Origin: Chloromonas sp. AAM2
Taxonomy: Eukaryota; Chlorophyta; Chlorophyceae; Chlamydomonadales; Chlamydomonadaceae
Assembly (NCBI GenBank): GCA_004335635.1
Contig: QAXH01005304.1
Coordinates: forward strand, 2,398 to 40,712
Direction: 5' to 3'
DNA length: 38,315 nt
In this document: piece after piece, positions 1-10,203 of the stretch
Layout: each line of letters begins with the position of its first letter
Numbering within the stretch: position 1 is the first letter of the stretch
Translations under genes and position numbers: made by a program
The notes under the pieces: generated by a model
Seen by the model: only the letters and a program-made list of their open reading frames with translations
Databases searched by the model: none
What the model was told of the DNA's origin: nothing

Positions 1-355
1 TGTTGCATGTTGGTGGTGGCACAGTTGCACTCAGCCTCATGCGCAGTGGCAGCAGCATGACTGGGAGCACCTTGTGGCGTGTGGTGGTGGCACAGTTGCA
101 CTCAGTCTCATGCGCAGTGGCAGCGGCATGACTGGGAACAGTTTGTTGCATGTTGTTGGTGGCACAGTTGCACTCAGCCTCATACGCAGTGGCAGCAGCA
201 TGACTGGGAACAGTTTGTCCGTGTGGTGGTGGCACAGTTGCACACATCGCACTCAGTCTCATGCGCATTGGCTGTGACATATCTGGGACCACTTTGGTAG
301 TGGCACTGCTGCACTCAGTCTCATGCGCATTGGCTGTAACCTGACTGACCTGACT
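1..355. repeat. 72-bp tandem minisatellite, about 5 units, cut by the left window edge
   Basis: Near-identical units begin at about 1, 73, 144, 216 and 295. Each carries a GGTGGCACAGTTGCACTCAG-type core, then CTCATGCGCAGTGGCAGC and a CATGACTGGGA segment. Units 4 and 5 are more diverged (GCATTGGCTGT replaces the GCAGTGGCAGC part). The array probably extends upstream of the window. Open frames across it are by-products of the repeat. Confidence 0.9.
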
Positions 356-501
356 GCCCGGTTTGACAGGGTGATATTGATGTGCCTTGTGGAGCCTTGC
401 CCACTTCATCATGTTTTCAGTGACCTTTCAGTGCCCATTTCAAAAGGAGTGACATTGTCCATCAGCATCACTCTTTTTGAATTTTTGATTTTATTTAAAT
501 C

Positions 502-570
502 CATCATTCTCTTTTTTATCCATCACTCTCTTTTTTATCGATCACTCTCTTTTTTATCACTCTCTTTTTT
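502..570. repeat. 19-bp pyrimidine-rich tandem repeat, about 3.6 units
   Basis: The unit CATCACTCTCTTTTTTATC is repeated at 502, 521 and 540 with single-base changes, and a partial unit follows at 559. It lies in a T-rich stretch with no coding signal. Confidence 0.9.
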
Positions 571-2607
571 CCAGCACTAGGCCATTGTGTTATGTCCATT
601 GATTTAGGTTGGACAGTCAGCTGTTGTGTTACAGGCTGAGCATCACAGGCTGTGAAGCCAAAGCGGCCAAGCAGAGAACAAACAGCAAGGGCAAGCAGTC
701 CTTCCAGCAGCCAGGAGAGCCACAGGCAGCGCTACAATGCTACCCAGTGCAATTCCACAGATTTCACTCTGGACCAGAGATTTGAAAAGAGAGAACGTTT
801 GTCCACCGGAACACGTCCAAATCAGCACCGATGTGCGACCCAAGACGCGCAACAGTAAGCACGCATCACAAGCAAGCGATAGCACCTCGAATTGCAGCGT
901 TTGTCCGATGCCAGGTGCTGGTTTGTCCGATCATGGTCATCCACAGGTCTGAACTCCCTAGGGGGAGATTGTCTGGCAACAAAGAGCACAAAGGCTTCGG
1001 CGTCTTTCAGTTAGATACTGGAAGGACATCTTCACTTGTGAGGCTGCTCAGGGCTGGGCCCAGCAGATTGTAGATTGAAGTATGAAAGACCGTCCCACTC
1101 TTCGCACGGCTGTTCTTATTAATTGCTGAGGCTGCATACATTCATTCGTCAGATAACCGCATCTGTGCACAGCCTGGCCCGAAGCTCCGTAGCTTCTTGG
1201 CTGCCCCACAGCTTTCCTGTCTCGCAACCCGTCACAGCACTTATCACTGGGCAGGTTTCCAGAACTGCTTGTTCTTGTCCTGTTGGATTGTTGACTAATG
1301 CATCCGACTCATTGGGCAAGGTTCCAGCAACACATACCTGCTTTTGTGATGCAAAGGTTGCTCTCCCCACAGCACTGGACTGTGGAAAACTCTCAAGCCA
1401 TTTTGTTACAGCTGCTGGTACATCAAGGCAACTAGTCAAGCCGATTGAACGCGAACATATTACGAACACGGTCGCACAAAAAGGCAAGGCAGTCTGAGAA
1501 ACAATCAGTGTGGTGAGCAGAAAACATATGTTGTGACAGCGGGCATCAGCTTGCAGACACGTATGCAGCCCATGGGTAACATGCAAGCCTGAGAGTAACG
1601 CTTGTCAGAGCGATAGTAACGCTTGTCAGAGCGAGAGTAACGCTTGTCAGAGTGAGTGTAGTACAGACATCAAACGGCTTCAAATGAACCCACACCCATG
1701 CAGCAGGTGGGCACACCGCTCTACCTCATCCAATGCGCATGCACGCAAGACCGGCAGAAGTCAATATTCTGATATAGATAAAAGCCCGGTGGGCAAGCAG
1801 GGGCGAACAATAACGATAAACAGTTAGTGCAAATGTTTGAAACAATAAACTTGGAATTGGGCTTCTTCTGCCCCTGTCGGAAACATGGCTTGAAGAGGCA
1901 CCCAGATAAGCTGGTCCGTGTAAAGCACAAACAAAAAACGCAGACGTTCAAAGGACACTACTTACCTGTCAACTGACCAACGGCCATTTGACCAAAACTC
2001 AGCACGTGTTTGGCAGCACATGCGCAAGTGGTTGTCAACTTGAAAGAGTGTAAGCTGGCTTGACATCTCTGTGGAGTGAGCCGCTGCTTTCCAGGACTGC
2101 GAAGCCCGGGCCAGCTCTCTGGCCATGACTACATCCTTCACCGAAGCACTGCAACAGCAACTTGTGTGCTTTGTCTTGTTGCAGTGAACTGGTTAAGCAT
2201 GCGGCCATGGCCAGAAGCCTGCTTGGTGCAATCTCAGAAAAGCAGCGGCGTGTACCAGAGAAATGTCAAGCCAGACTGACGGGACCCACTCAGCCCCAGC
2301 GAGCAGTGCAAGCCCTTGGTGGAGCTTGGCAAGAACCTGCAGGCAGCAGAAGGGGGAGGGCGTCAGTGCAGGAGTAAGCCCCGTTGTGTTGGTGGATTGT
2401 GTCTCCACTGGCTACATAACTGTTGCCATGGCGAGCTGCCTGGCGGCGGCCGAAGCACGCACACCAGGGTCCTGCCTGTTGAGGGCTGGCACTCTCTGCC
2501 GCATTGCCCGGGGACTTTCGCCCAGTCTTGAACGGTTGCAGTGCTAACCCGGCGTACCGAGTCCTGCCATTGATTGACCGAGGTAGCCCTCTGCACTGCG
2601 CCCTCAC
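571..2607. other. non-coding stretch, no supported gene
   Basis: The open frames here are short, overlap on both strands, and show no domain, no consistent splice phase and no low-complexity coding bias. Apart from the small tandem repeat at 1594-1656, I see nothing I can name. It could hold downstream exons of the fragment at 2608-2773, but I found none. Confidence 0.5.
1594..1656. repeat. 21-bp tandem repeat, 3 units
   Basis: The unit AGTAACGCTTGTCAGAGCGA(G/T) occurs at 1594, 1615 and 1636 with only one or two substitutions. It is intergenic. Confidence 0.92.
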
Positions 2608-2773
2608 CTTGCGTGCTTGAGATTTTGATGATCTTGGCGCCGGTGGCGCACCTGCACAGGACGGCCCACAATATCAGCGTGATACTGATGCAGAGAACCA
2701 AAAAACTAATCGCAAAGAACGTGGTTCCGCCCGTGGAGTCGTAAATGTATGCGGAAAGGTGCAAAAAGATGAT
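2608..2773 (-). pseudogene. possible N-terminal exon fragment of a SEC63-like translocon protein
   Basis: Seen: an open minus-strand frame encodes YIYDSTGGTTFFAISF, then a hydrophobic helix (LVLCISITLILWAVL) and a short basic segment ending KIISST-like, closed by a good donor (ACGCAAG/GTGAGG, phase 1). Known: SEC63 proteins begin with a short YD..G.TFF motif followed at once by the first transmembrane helix and a Trp. SEC63 is an ER membrane J-protein that works with the Sec61 channel. Inference: this resembles that first exon. No in-frame ATG lies inside the unique part, and the frame runs straight into the dispersed repeat at 2774. I found no J domain (HPD motif in a J-domain context) or second helix downstream on the minus strand. 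It is most likely a fragment or a disrupted gene. It could also be a chance hydrophobic frame. Confidence 0.35.
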
Positions 2774-3031
2774 TCCATCGGCCGTCAGATGGTGATGCAT
2801 GTTTCTCTTAATATACATCAGAAGGTCAGTCGATATTGGGTGAGATGTTTCCTCACCCGGCCGAGGCTACTGTGCAGGAATGCAGTGCTGAGGATGCGAC
2901 TGACAAGTGCTGCGCAGCGAGGAGTCAGAGTGGTGCATGAACTGTATCACCATGCAGGCTGAGCCTGTCAGAACAGGTCTGTGTTCAGTGTATCATCAAC
3001 CTCCTTTGCACAGCGTCCGTGCAGATGCATG
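2774..3031. repeat. dispersed repeat, copy 1 (about 258 bp)
   Basis: It is closely similar to 6948-7216 in the same orientation. Both begin TCCATCGGCCGTCAGATGG and both fade out just after a GATGCATG. Differences are scattered substitutions plus one insertion of about 11 bp (around GACATGAGGG) in copy 2. Two hairpins are kept in both copies: GGGTGAG/CTCACCC (2838-2858, 7-nt loop) and CCTGT/ACAGG (2964-2977, 4-nt loop). I see no terminal inverted repeats, poly(A) tail or coding domain. It is a short interspersed element of unknown class. Confidence 0.85.
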
Positions 3032-5373
3032 GCATGCGGTTCATTCAACGGATGCACCACGATCGAGACGCACCTTGGCTACTGTACAAGGTAGCACGCT
3101 GACGCGAGCAGCATCAAAGCGTTGGCGCTGCGATAGTTCGAGGAGATGGCTTAAAGAGCTTTTTGTACTGGCGGCGGGAGCGCCGAAACTGGAGTTGAAA
3201 CTGACTCGACAGCTGACTGTCAACCACCATGGTCCAGGTCAAGGTCAGAGCAACCGACCACCGCGCTTTGACAAGATGACTGTGTCCGCTGTTGAATTGT
3301 ATGCAGAAGGCACGCCGCTGCTTGAAAGCCGCCCAAGCTAGCTGTGGCCAACTGGCTGTTGCTGGCTGTAGCCTTTGTCTTTGGGGACATTGATAGTGCT
3401 TGAAAGTGTGCCAAATTTGAGTTGGCCAGGAGCACTAATTGAACAGTTTGGGTTGTTGTTGTGTGCTGGACACAAACTTGTCAAGTAACTCAACAAGTTG
3501 AATATCTGTCAACGGTCAGGATCGTGTGGCAGTAACGGAGCAACTGCGATCCTTGCGAACAGCACAGGGCAATATGTTGCAAAGTAACAAGTAGCAGGTA
3601 CATTGAGCAGAGATGTCATCCTTTGGGGACATCCTTCTCGTTCTGCCTGTGTGGCAGCATTACCAGGGACACAAGACATATCCCTGCAAGTGGTGCCAGT
3701 CCAAGTGTTTACCGTGATCACCACGCAGAACGAGAAAGATGTCATTTCTCCTCGTTTCGTTGCGTTGTACCTGTTCTAGTGTCTGCCTTACAAGTTGACT
3801 GTTGAGTTTGCCAGTATACCCATTCCAGTGTACAAATATGACAACGTACGCTGATACAGGCAGCTCAATGCTGTTATTTACCGAGTAATGGCAAATAGGC
3901 GTTTGATTGTGTATGATGGTATGGTCATCACAAAGGCCATTTGGGCTGTGCGCCTCGCTGCAGGTGACCGCCACTGTTGCGGACAAAACGTTGATAAAAC
4001 GGCTTGCGTAAGAGTGCCATGGTCTGCATGCACATGCAGCAAGCCCCCGGGGAGGGGAAGTAGGTGTGGCTTCTAAACACTTGCATGACTGCCCCAGCCA
4101 GCTATGGTAGCCCAAAGAATCCCACAGTTCATCAGGCACATGATAACTACTGTGTAAGCGATGGGCCGGCGTGTGTGATTCTTTGTACTTACTGTCCCTT
4201 TATTCCCTGTGTATCCCACTGTGTACCTGGGTGTGTCACAAGAATGCCATGGTACCTCGCGCTAACAAAACGAGGTGCGTGCTGCTTTGCATGCTTTTGT
4301 ATTTTGAAAGAAAAGAACAAAAGAAGTATGCCAGTACTGTAGTTCATGTCTCCTGGTTTGCTGTCCCAGAAGTGGCAAGGCACCGTCTACCACAAAACGC
4401 GATGGTCACCCCGCTGTTCACCCAATGTGCGATTGACACACACAAACACACGCGTGTGCTGAGACACACCGCTTTCAATGCGAGTCCCAGGAATTGTCCC
4501 AGAACTGGCAAACTTCTCTCTTGTCATCTTAATGATGCTGCGTAGGCATGCTTCTGTCTGCCGCAGGGCCGGCAAGCTGCTTGCTTCCGTGTTCTTCAGA
4601 GGCTGTGCGGTTAAAGGTATCTTTGAAAAATGTCCAACATATCATCACCTCAACACTGAATGATTTTACAAAGTGGGTTGACAGCACACCGCCTGATGCG
4701 ACAACTGGCACATCAAGCATCCATGAAACAGATGTCATGCTTCAGCACGTGTTTTGCTTCTATAACTCAACATGTGGCACTATCTATCTGCTTTGTGACA
4801 TGGTGCACATTGCCAGCAGCCAGCAGATCCCTGGGCGAGATGTCAGTTGGCACAACGCCCAGGCCAGACCTACAGGTCCCTCTCTCAGATCAATCAGCAT
4901 GTCTGCCTGTGAAGGCTTCGTAGCGTGCAGCACATCCTGCCCCCCCACGACATGTTGTGAGTGCATGGTCTGCATAGACCACGTCCCTTTTTCTCAATGC
5001 ACCTTTTATGCGAAGGTCGTATACCATGTTGTTTTTGGAAGGGGTCTATTCCACAAGCGATAGCTCCCTATCGTCACGAACAGACACCCTGTCACCTGAG
5101 GGTGCTCCTGAGTAAGAAATTGTTGTCATGCTAAACATTTAATGTGAATACAAACATAGAATCCACGGTCGTAATTGGAGAAGCTGTACACATGCACGTC
5201 TCGGCCCAGTGCCATTGTGCCATAACAATGGGTGAGCCACAGGGGTCGCGCCCTGTGCTGCAATCCATGCTGCGTGCCACTTTCTCGCTCACGCATACAC
5301 CTGAAACTGAACACAACGGTCACAGCAGCAAGTGCTTCTAGCAAACGTCAGGGTTACTGACCACAGTTGCCCT
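3032..5373. other. non-coding stretch, includes the likely 3' UTR of the ABC-F gene
   Basis: No reading frame here shows a domain or phase-consistent splicing. The right end should be the 3' untranslated region of the minus-strand ABC-F gene. The nearest minus-strand TGTAA (plus-strand TTACA) is at 4666-4670, about 700 bp past the stop, so it is only a weak candidate for the poly(A) signal. Confidence 0.5.
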
Positions 5374-8300
5374 CTACTTTCCGCCGGTGTAAACTCCGGC
5401 TAGCCCCATCTTCTTAGCCAAGTGCCTCTTGTATGCGCGGATGTCATCCTTCCAGATCTCGACCTTGCCATTGTCGCACAACCAGATCTGATCTGCCACC
5501 TGCACAAGCACCACAACTGAGGCAGACATTCAGCGCAACAGTTCTTCGCGTGCATGTCTACACTGCGTGACAATACTGAGAGCTGCAAGCGTGTCAAGTG
5601 CCAAAGAGCACATGAACATGAACGGACCGGCTAGCATCCAGTCTTTACCCGCAGCGCACTTGCCTGGTCGATCAAGCGGAAGTCGTGACTGACAAGCACC
5701 AGGCCGCCAGCAAAGTTCTTGATGGCCTCAGCTAGCGAGTCAATGGCTTCGATGTCAAGATGGTTTGTGGGCTGCAGCAGGAGGCGCAAAAAAGAAACAC
5801 GTACATTGACAAAAACAATAACTTGTATTTTTTTAACTTGTACATTGACAAAAACAAAAAAATAACAACTTGTTGTACAACAAACAAAAACGCTCATCTT
5901 GAGGAGGCCGAGTGCACTGCTGTAACAATCACACTTCAGACTTGACTGGCAAAACACCACTGTGCAGCACACCACATGACTCAGGTCGACATGAACTTTG
6001 CCTGTGGCATACACAGTGAGTCTAGCCTGCATGCACATCATGCGTTGCAAGTGGCTGTGTTATCTTAGTTCTACCTCATCAAGAAGCAGGAGGTTGGGCT
6101 TCCTCAGGCAGATTGTTGCAAACACCACGCGGCTCTGTTGCCCATCACTGAGCTCCTTGATCTTGGTGGTCTGCATCTTGCCGCTGATGCCATAGCGACC
6201 CACAAACGCACGCCACTCATCCTCGTCCTTCTTGAACCCGGTAGCAACGTCGTTGGGGTAGGTGGTCTGCGGCAAGCAAGACGGAATGACTCAATGAGCA
6301 TGTGCCGTGGGGAAATCAGTGGACACCACACTGGCACATGCAAGAGGGTCACCACAATCTTATAAAGGCAACTCACACTTCATCAGCTGTCAAGAATGTG
6401 CTAAAACACTTTCTGCAGCAAACAGGACGAAATGGCACAGTGAGCACGGCCACCACAAGACACTGCAGCCACCACACGTGCACATTCAAGCGGAATGGAA
6501 CAAGCTTCTCATGGTACTTGCTGGGAGCTGCGGCATCCAAGGCCCACCTTGAAGAATTCCAGCACTGTCTTCTCCGGGTCCAGCGCGTCCACACTGTGCT
6601 GATGGTAGCGGCCGATGGTCAAGTGAGGGTGGCGAGTGACAGTGCCCACGACGGGCGAGATCTCACCAATCATGAGCTTTAGCAGCGTACTCTTGCCCGC
6701 GCCGTTGGGGCCCACCAGGGCAATGCGGCTGTCACAGTCCACTCCCAGGTCCAGGCCCTGCCAACCAACCACACACAGGTTGTGTGAATAACGTCTGTGC
6801 TGCCAGACAACCGGGGCAGACTGCTGACAATCATCCTGCGGTTCCTAGGCATGGTGCATGCATGTGGTTGCGTATGCATGCCATGCTATGGCTCTAGCAT
6901 CACGCCGGTGCCGAAGCTCTACGTAGATGCATGAGTGCGGGGTGTCGTCCATCGGCCGTCAGATGGTGATGCATGTTTCTCTTGATATACATCAGAAGGT
7001 CAGTTGATATTGGGTGAGATGTTTCCTCACCCGGCCGAGGCTACTGTGCAGGGATGCAGTGGAGAGGTGCGACTGATAAGTGGACATGAGGGCTGCGCAG
7101 CGAGGAGTCAGAGTGGTGCATGAACTGTATCACCATGCAGGCTGAGCCTGTCAGAACAGGTCTGTGTTCAGTGTATCATCAACCTCCTCAGCACAACAGC
7201 GTGGCCAGGATGCATGCCAGTAAAAGCCAAATCAGTTGTCACTTCAACAAAGGCAGTGACCGCACACTGCGCATGTGCTACAAATGCTGCTGCCTAGCAA
7301 CGGTGTTTGAGCTAATCTCACATTTGCCTATGTCAAGTGTATGTGTTCACATACCGAGTACAGGAAGTCCTCCTTCTTGCCGCTGTAGGAGAAGGCCACG
7401 TTAGTGAAGGGCAGCACTGGAGGAGGCACCTTCTCACACGACGGGAACTGGAATGCAAACGTCCGCTCGCGCTGCATGACAGCAGAGGCATTGCAGTTCC
7501 AGTGAGGCCAGAAGCCTAGCAAGCACCCCCTGTGTGAACGCACACAGCCCATGCGCAGGTGTTCCGTTACCGTTCTCCTCAATCCTCTAGAGCTGCAAGC
7601 ATACGTTAACATGTTTGTTTTCTGAAACATGTTTGTATTCTGAACCCCGCCCCGGCGCCCTCTATCCCTGCTCACCTTGACAGGGGGAGTCAGGCCATCA
7701 GCCTCCATCTTGTCCAGAATCTTCTGCTTGCTCTTGGCCTGTTTCACCAAGTTGGCGTAGGTACCGCACGACGCGATGAACTCCTGCACAGACCAAACCA
7801 CGGGCACCCCAGCGCCACTCATGCAACTGAGAGCTGGAACAGCTGACCTACAGGCCATGACTCTAGCACCTAAGGCTGCACAAATTGCCAGGCACAGCTC
7901 CACAACTCTGGTGCACTCTGTCTGCATCTCCACGAGCGTGACGTGACCTCAGTAATCTGTGTGTCTCGCCCAGGAGTCTGTCGCCGTGCACACGATCCTG
8001 CCACATTTCCCACCTTGATATGCTTGATGTCCTCCTGCTCCTTCTCGTACTTCTTCATTTGAATGATCTCCTGGTCCGCAACAGTCTTCTTGAAAGTGTC
8101 GTAGTTACCAGTGTAGTACTTGAGCTTGCCCTCTGTGATCCAAATGGTGTGCGTGGTCACACCGTTGAGGAAATCCTGGGAGTGACTGACCAGCACCAGG
8201 CACTTGTTGTAGTTCTTCAGGTACTCCTCGAGCCACACACACGCCTCCAGGTCAAGATGGTTGGTAGGCTGCAAGCCACCACACACCAGCGCAAGCAATG

Positions 8301-10203
8301 ACTTGTCATCCCAAACCCACCAAACGATCACCAGTTCATAGCTGGCTCGCTATGGTGCTCAGCTGCTTGCCACATGATTCAAGCTCACAGCATGTGTTCA
8401 AATCGGTCCAATGCCATGCCCAGGATGCGAGGCTGACAGTGCGCACCTCATCCAGCAGCAGGAGGGTGGGGGCCGCGAACAGGGCACGCGCCAGGGCCAC
8501 GCGCATCCGCCAACCTCCACTCATGTCACGTGTCTTCTTCCTGCAGTGCGCACCAACCAGCACAGCTTATCAACACAGACCACAGCACTAGTGCCAATTG
8601 CACAGTTACATCACCAAGCACTGACGTCCAAGCACTGCCTGCACATACTTAGCTATAGCTGCATGTGTTACCGAGCATATACACTTACGCCATCATTGCC
8701 TTTGAGAAGCCCAGACCATGCAGCAGCTCTCCTGCACGTGCCTCAAAGGTGGAGGGGTCCAGCTCGTCCAATCGCTCCATCACAGCCTCCAAGCGCTCGT
8801 CCTCTGGACCAACCTGCATACCAAAAAAGTTGAAAGCGCGAGGTCAACCCTTCATGGACCTCATACAACCTGTAAGAACATACCATTCACAACAGGTACC
8901 TGGAGCATCCCGGCGGCATCATGTCCACGCTCATCACACCGGTGCCAAGCCAAGATCACAAATGCCATCCATATCACACGGCCCGCACGCTTTGCATCAC
9001 CAGCCTTGGTATGTGCAGTTCAATCAACCCACCGTCTCCATGATATGCTCCTCAAGAGCCTGCAGCCTCTCCATCTCCTCGCGCACGTGATCAATCACGG
9101 CTTCCACAGCCGTGCGATCACTGGGCTCAGCCTCAGTTCTTAGGTGATACAAATCCATGTGTTCTGGAATGGGAACCTGCAAGCCATGCAGTAGAACAGG
9201 CGAACGGATGAGTCGCAGCCAACCAATTCCATGAGCCCATCATGAGCGGTGATCAAGTGCTGCATGCACGTGCAGCTCTAAGAGCAGAACAGTCACGAGC
9301 TGAGACGCACCTCACGGTTGGCCAGGCATTGCAAGAAGTTCGTTTTGCCACAGCCATTCTGGCCAAGCAGACCGTACCGCCTGCCAATGGTCAGCTCAAT
9401 CGAGCAATCACTGATCAGCTCGTTACCCTTCAAACCCATGGAGAAGCCAGAAATCTTGATGTCCCTGCAGTTAAGTTGCATGGTGCCAAGCTGTTGGTGG
9501 CTACATCCGGATGCAACGCGAGAACACAATGGGCGGATTGACAAGAAGCTGCATTACACCCTGCAGCATGCAGCTGCTTTCCACCCAAACACCATGTGGT
9601 CTGTCACTGCCTGCTGGTGCCATGCCACGGCTGCAGGCCTGGTTGGAGTCCAACCGCCCGCCTTTCAGTGCCAGCTTGGCGCAACAATGACCACCTTTAG
9701 CGAAAGTCGCACCTGGAGGCGGGCCGAGAGGCCAGCACGCCAGTAACACAACGGCCACCGTCATCAGCCTTGGGAGCCTCGGTCAGGGCCATGGCGGCAA
9801 GAGCATTGGAACTGCCAGCCATGCCTCCATCCTGGGCCAGGGAAGCTGAGGACTGCGCAAACAGACCATTTGAAGCCGTGAGAACAATGATGCTGTATAC
9901 ACGACAAAAGATGCCCCTTACAGCTGAGCAGCGCCATTATTCATGCCGCCGGCGCAGCCGTTGAGTGTTTGAGCTACCTCCTTCAGAACTTACCGCTGTC
10001 TTTGAGCCTAGCTTGACGGCCTTTGCCTTTGCCTTCGCCTCCTTCTTAGCCTTCTCACGATCGCTTCCCTGAGCAGCATGCAGCGACCAGCGACGTGTGT
10101 TTTGGGCGTTTACGCCATGGCATCCAACTAGCAGCCCTTTGTATCCAACAAATGCAGATCAGAGCTTATCCAGTTAACGCCGTGATCACGTCAGGCTCAC
10201 CAT
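5374..10203 (-). CDS. ABCF2: ABC-F family ATPase, ABCF2/ARB1 type (complete, 14 exons, 616 aa)
   Basis: Exons (5' to 3'): 10201-10203, 9994-10068, 9713-9852, 9311-9464, 9033-9176, 8689-8813, 8447-8540, 8014-8268, 7676-7783, 7355-7471, 6548-6757, 6075-6266, 5664-5771, 5374-5499. They sum to 1851 nt with every phase matching. ABC-F proteins have two nucleotide-binding domains and no membrane segments, and act on ribosomes; ARB1/ABCF2 relatives assist ribosome biogenesis. Domain 1: Walker [10 protein letters not shown] (107-115), signature MSGGWR (220-225), Walker B LLLLDE (240-245), then PTNHLD, switch His274. The inter-domain linker is Lys-rich (about 300-400). Domain 2: GPNGAGKST (421-429), LSDGQQ (514-519), LLLLDE (534-539), His568. 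The N-terminus is Lys/Ala-rich and is followed by TGVLASRP. Length fits relatives (about 600 aa). Oddities: the start ATG is alone in exon 1, one intron appears to be GC-AG, and Walker A of domain 1 ends KTN instead of KST. The ABCF2 assignment rests on motif spacing and the DFRLI.QVA.QIW-like C-terminus. Confidence 0.93.
5500..5663 (-). other. candidate GC-AG intron in the ABC-F gene
   Basis: On the minus strand the exon ends CGACCAG and the next bases are GCAAGTGCG; the acceptor is GTGCAG/GTGGCAG. Joining there gives FRLIDQ-VADQIW, the contiguous order expected in the family. A GT donor (CGG/GTAAAG) lies 15 nt further in and is also in phase. It would add five residues (ASALR) inside this conserved block. 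Confidence 0.75.
5801..5890. repeat. 39-bp AT-rich tandem duplication inside an ABC-F intron
   Basis: GTACATTGACAAAAACAA occurs at 5801 and again at 5840. Each copy is followed by A/T-rich sequence and AACTTGT. The stretch is far more AT-rich than the flanking exons. It lies in the intron between the exons at 6075-6266 and 5664-5771. Confidence 0.75.
6948..7216. repeat. dispersed repeat, copy 2 (about 269 bp), inside an ABC-F intron
   Basis: This copy matches 2774-3031. It sits wholly within the 597-bp intron 6758-7354 of the ABC-F gene, antisense to the usual reading of that gene if the repeat is read on the plus strand. The two hairpins are at 7012-7032 and 7147-7160 with the same stems as in copy 1. 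No target-site duplication is obvious by eye. Confidence 0.85.

Noticed and set aside
1149..1586. A 145-codon minus-strand frame in the left intergenic region
   Set aside because: No domain, no biased composition, and an overlapping plus-strand frame of similar length; it is compatible with chance.
1890..1970. Plus-strand HPDK tetrapeptide as a J-domain hint downstream of the SEC63-like fragment
   Set aside because: It is on the opposite strand from the fragment and has no surrounding J-domain helices; a four-residue match is expected by chance.
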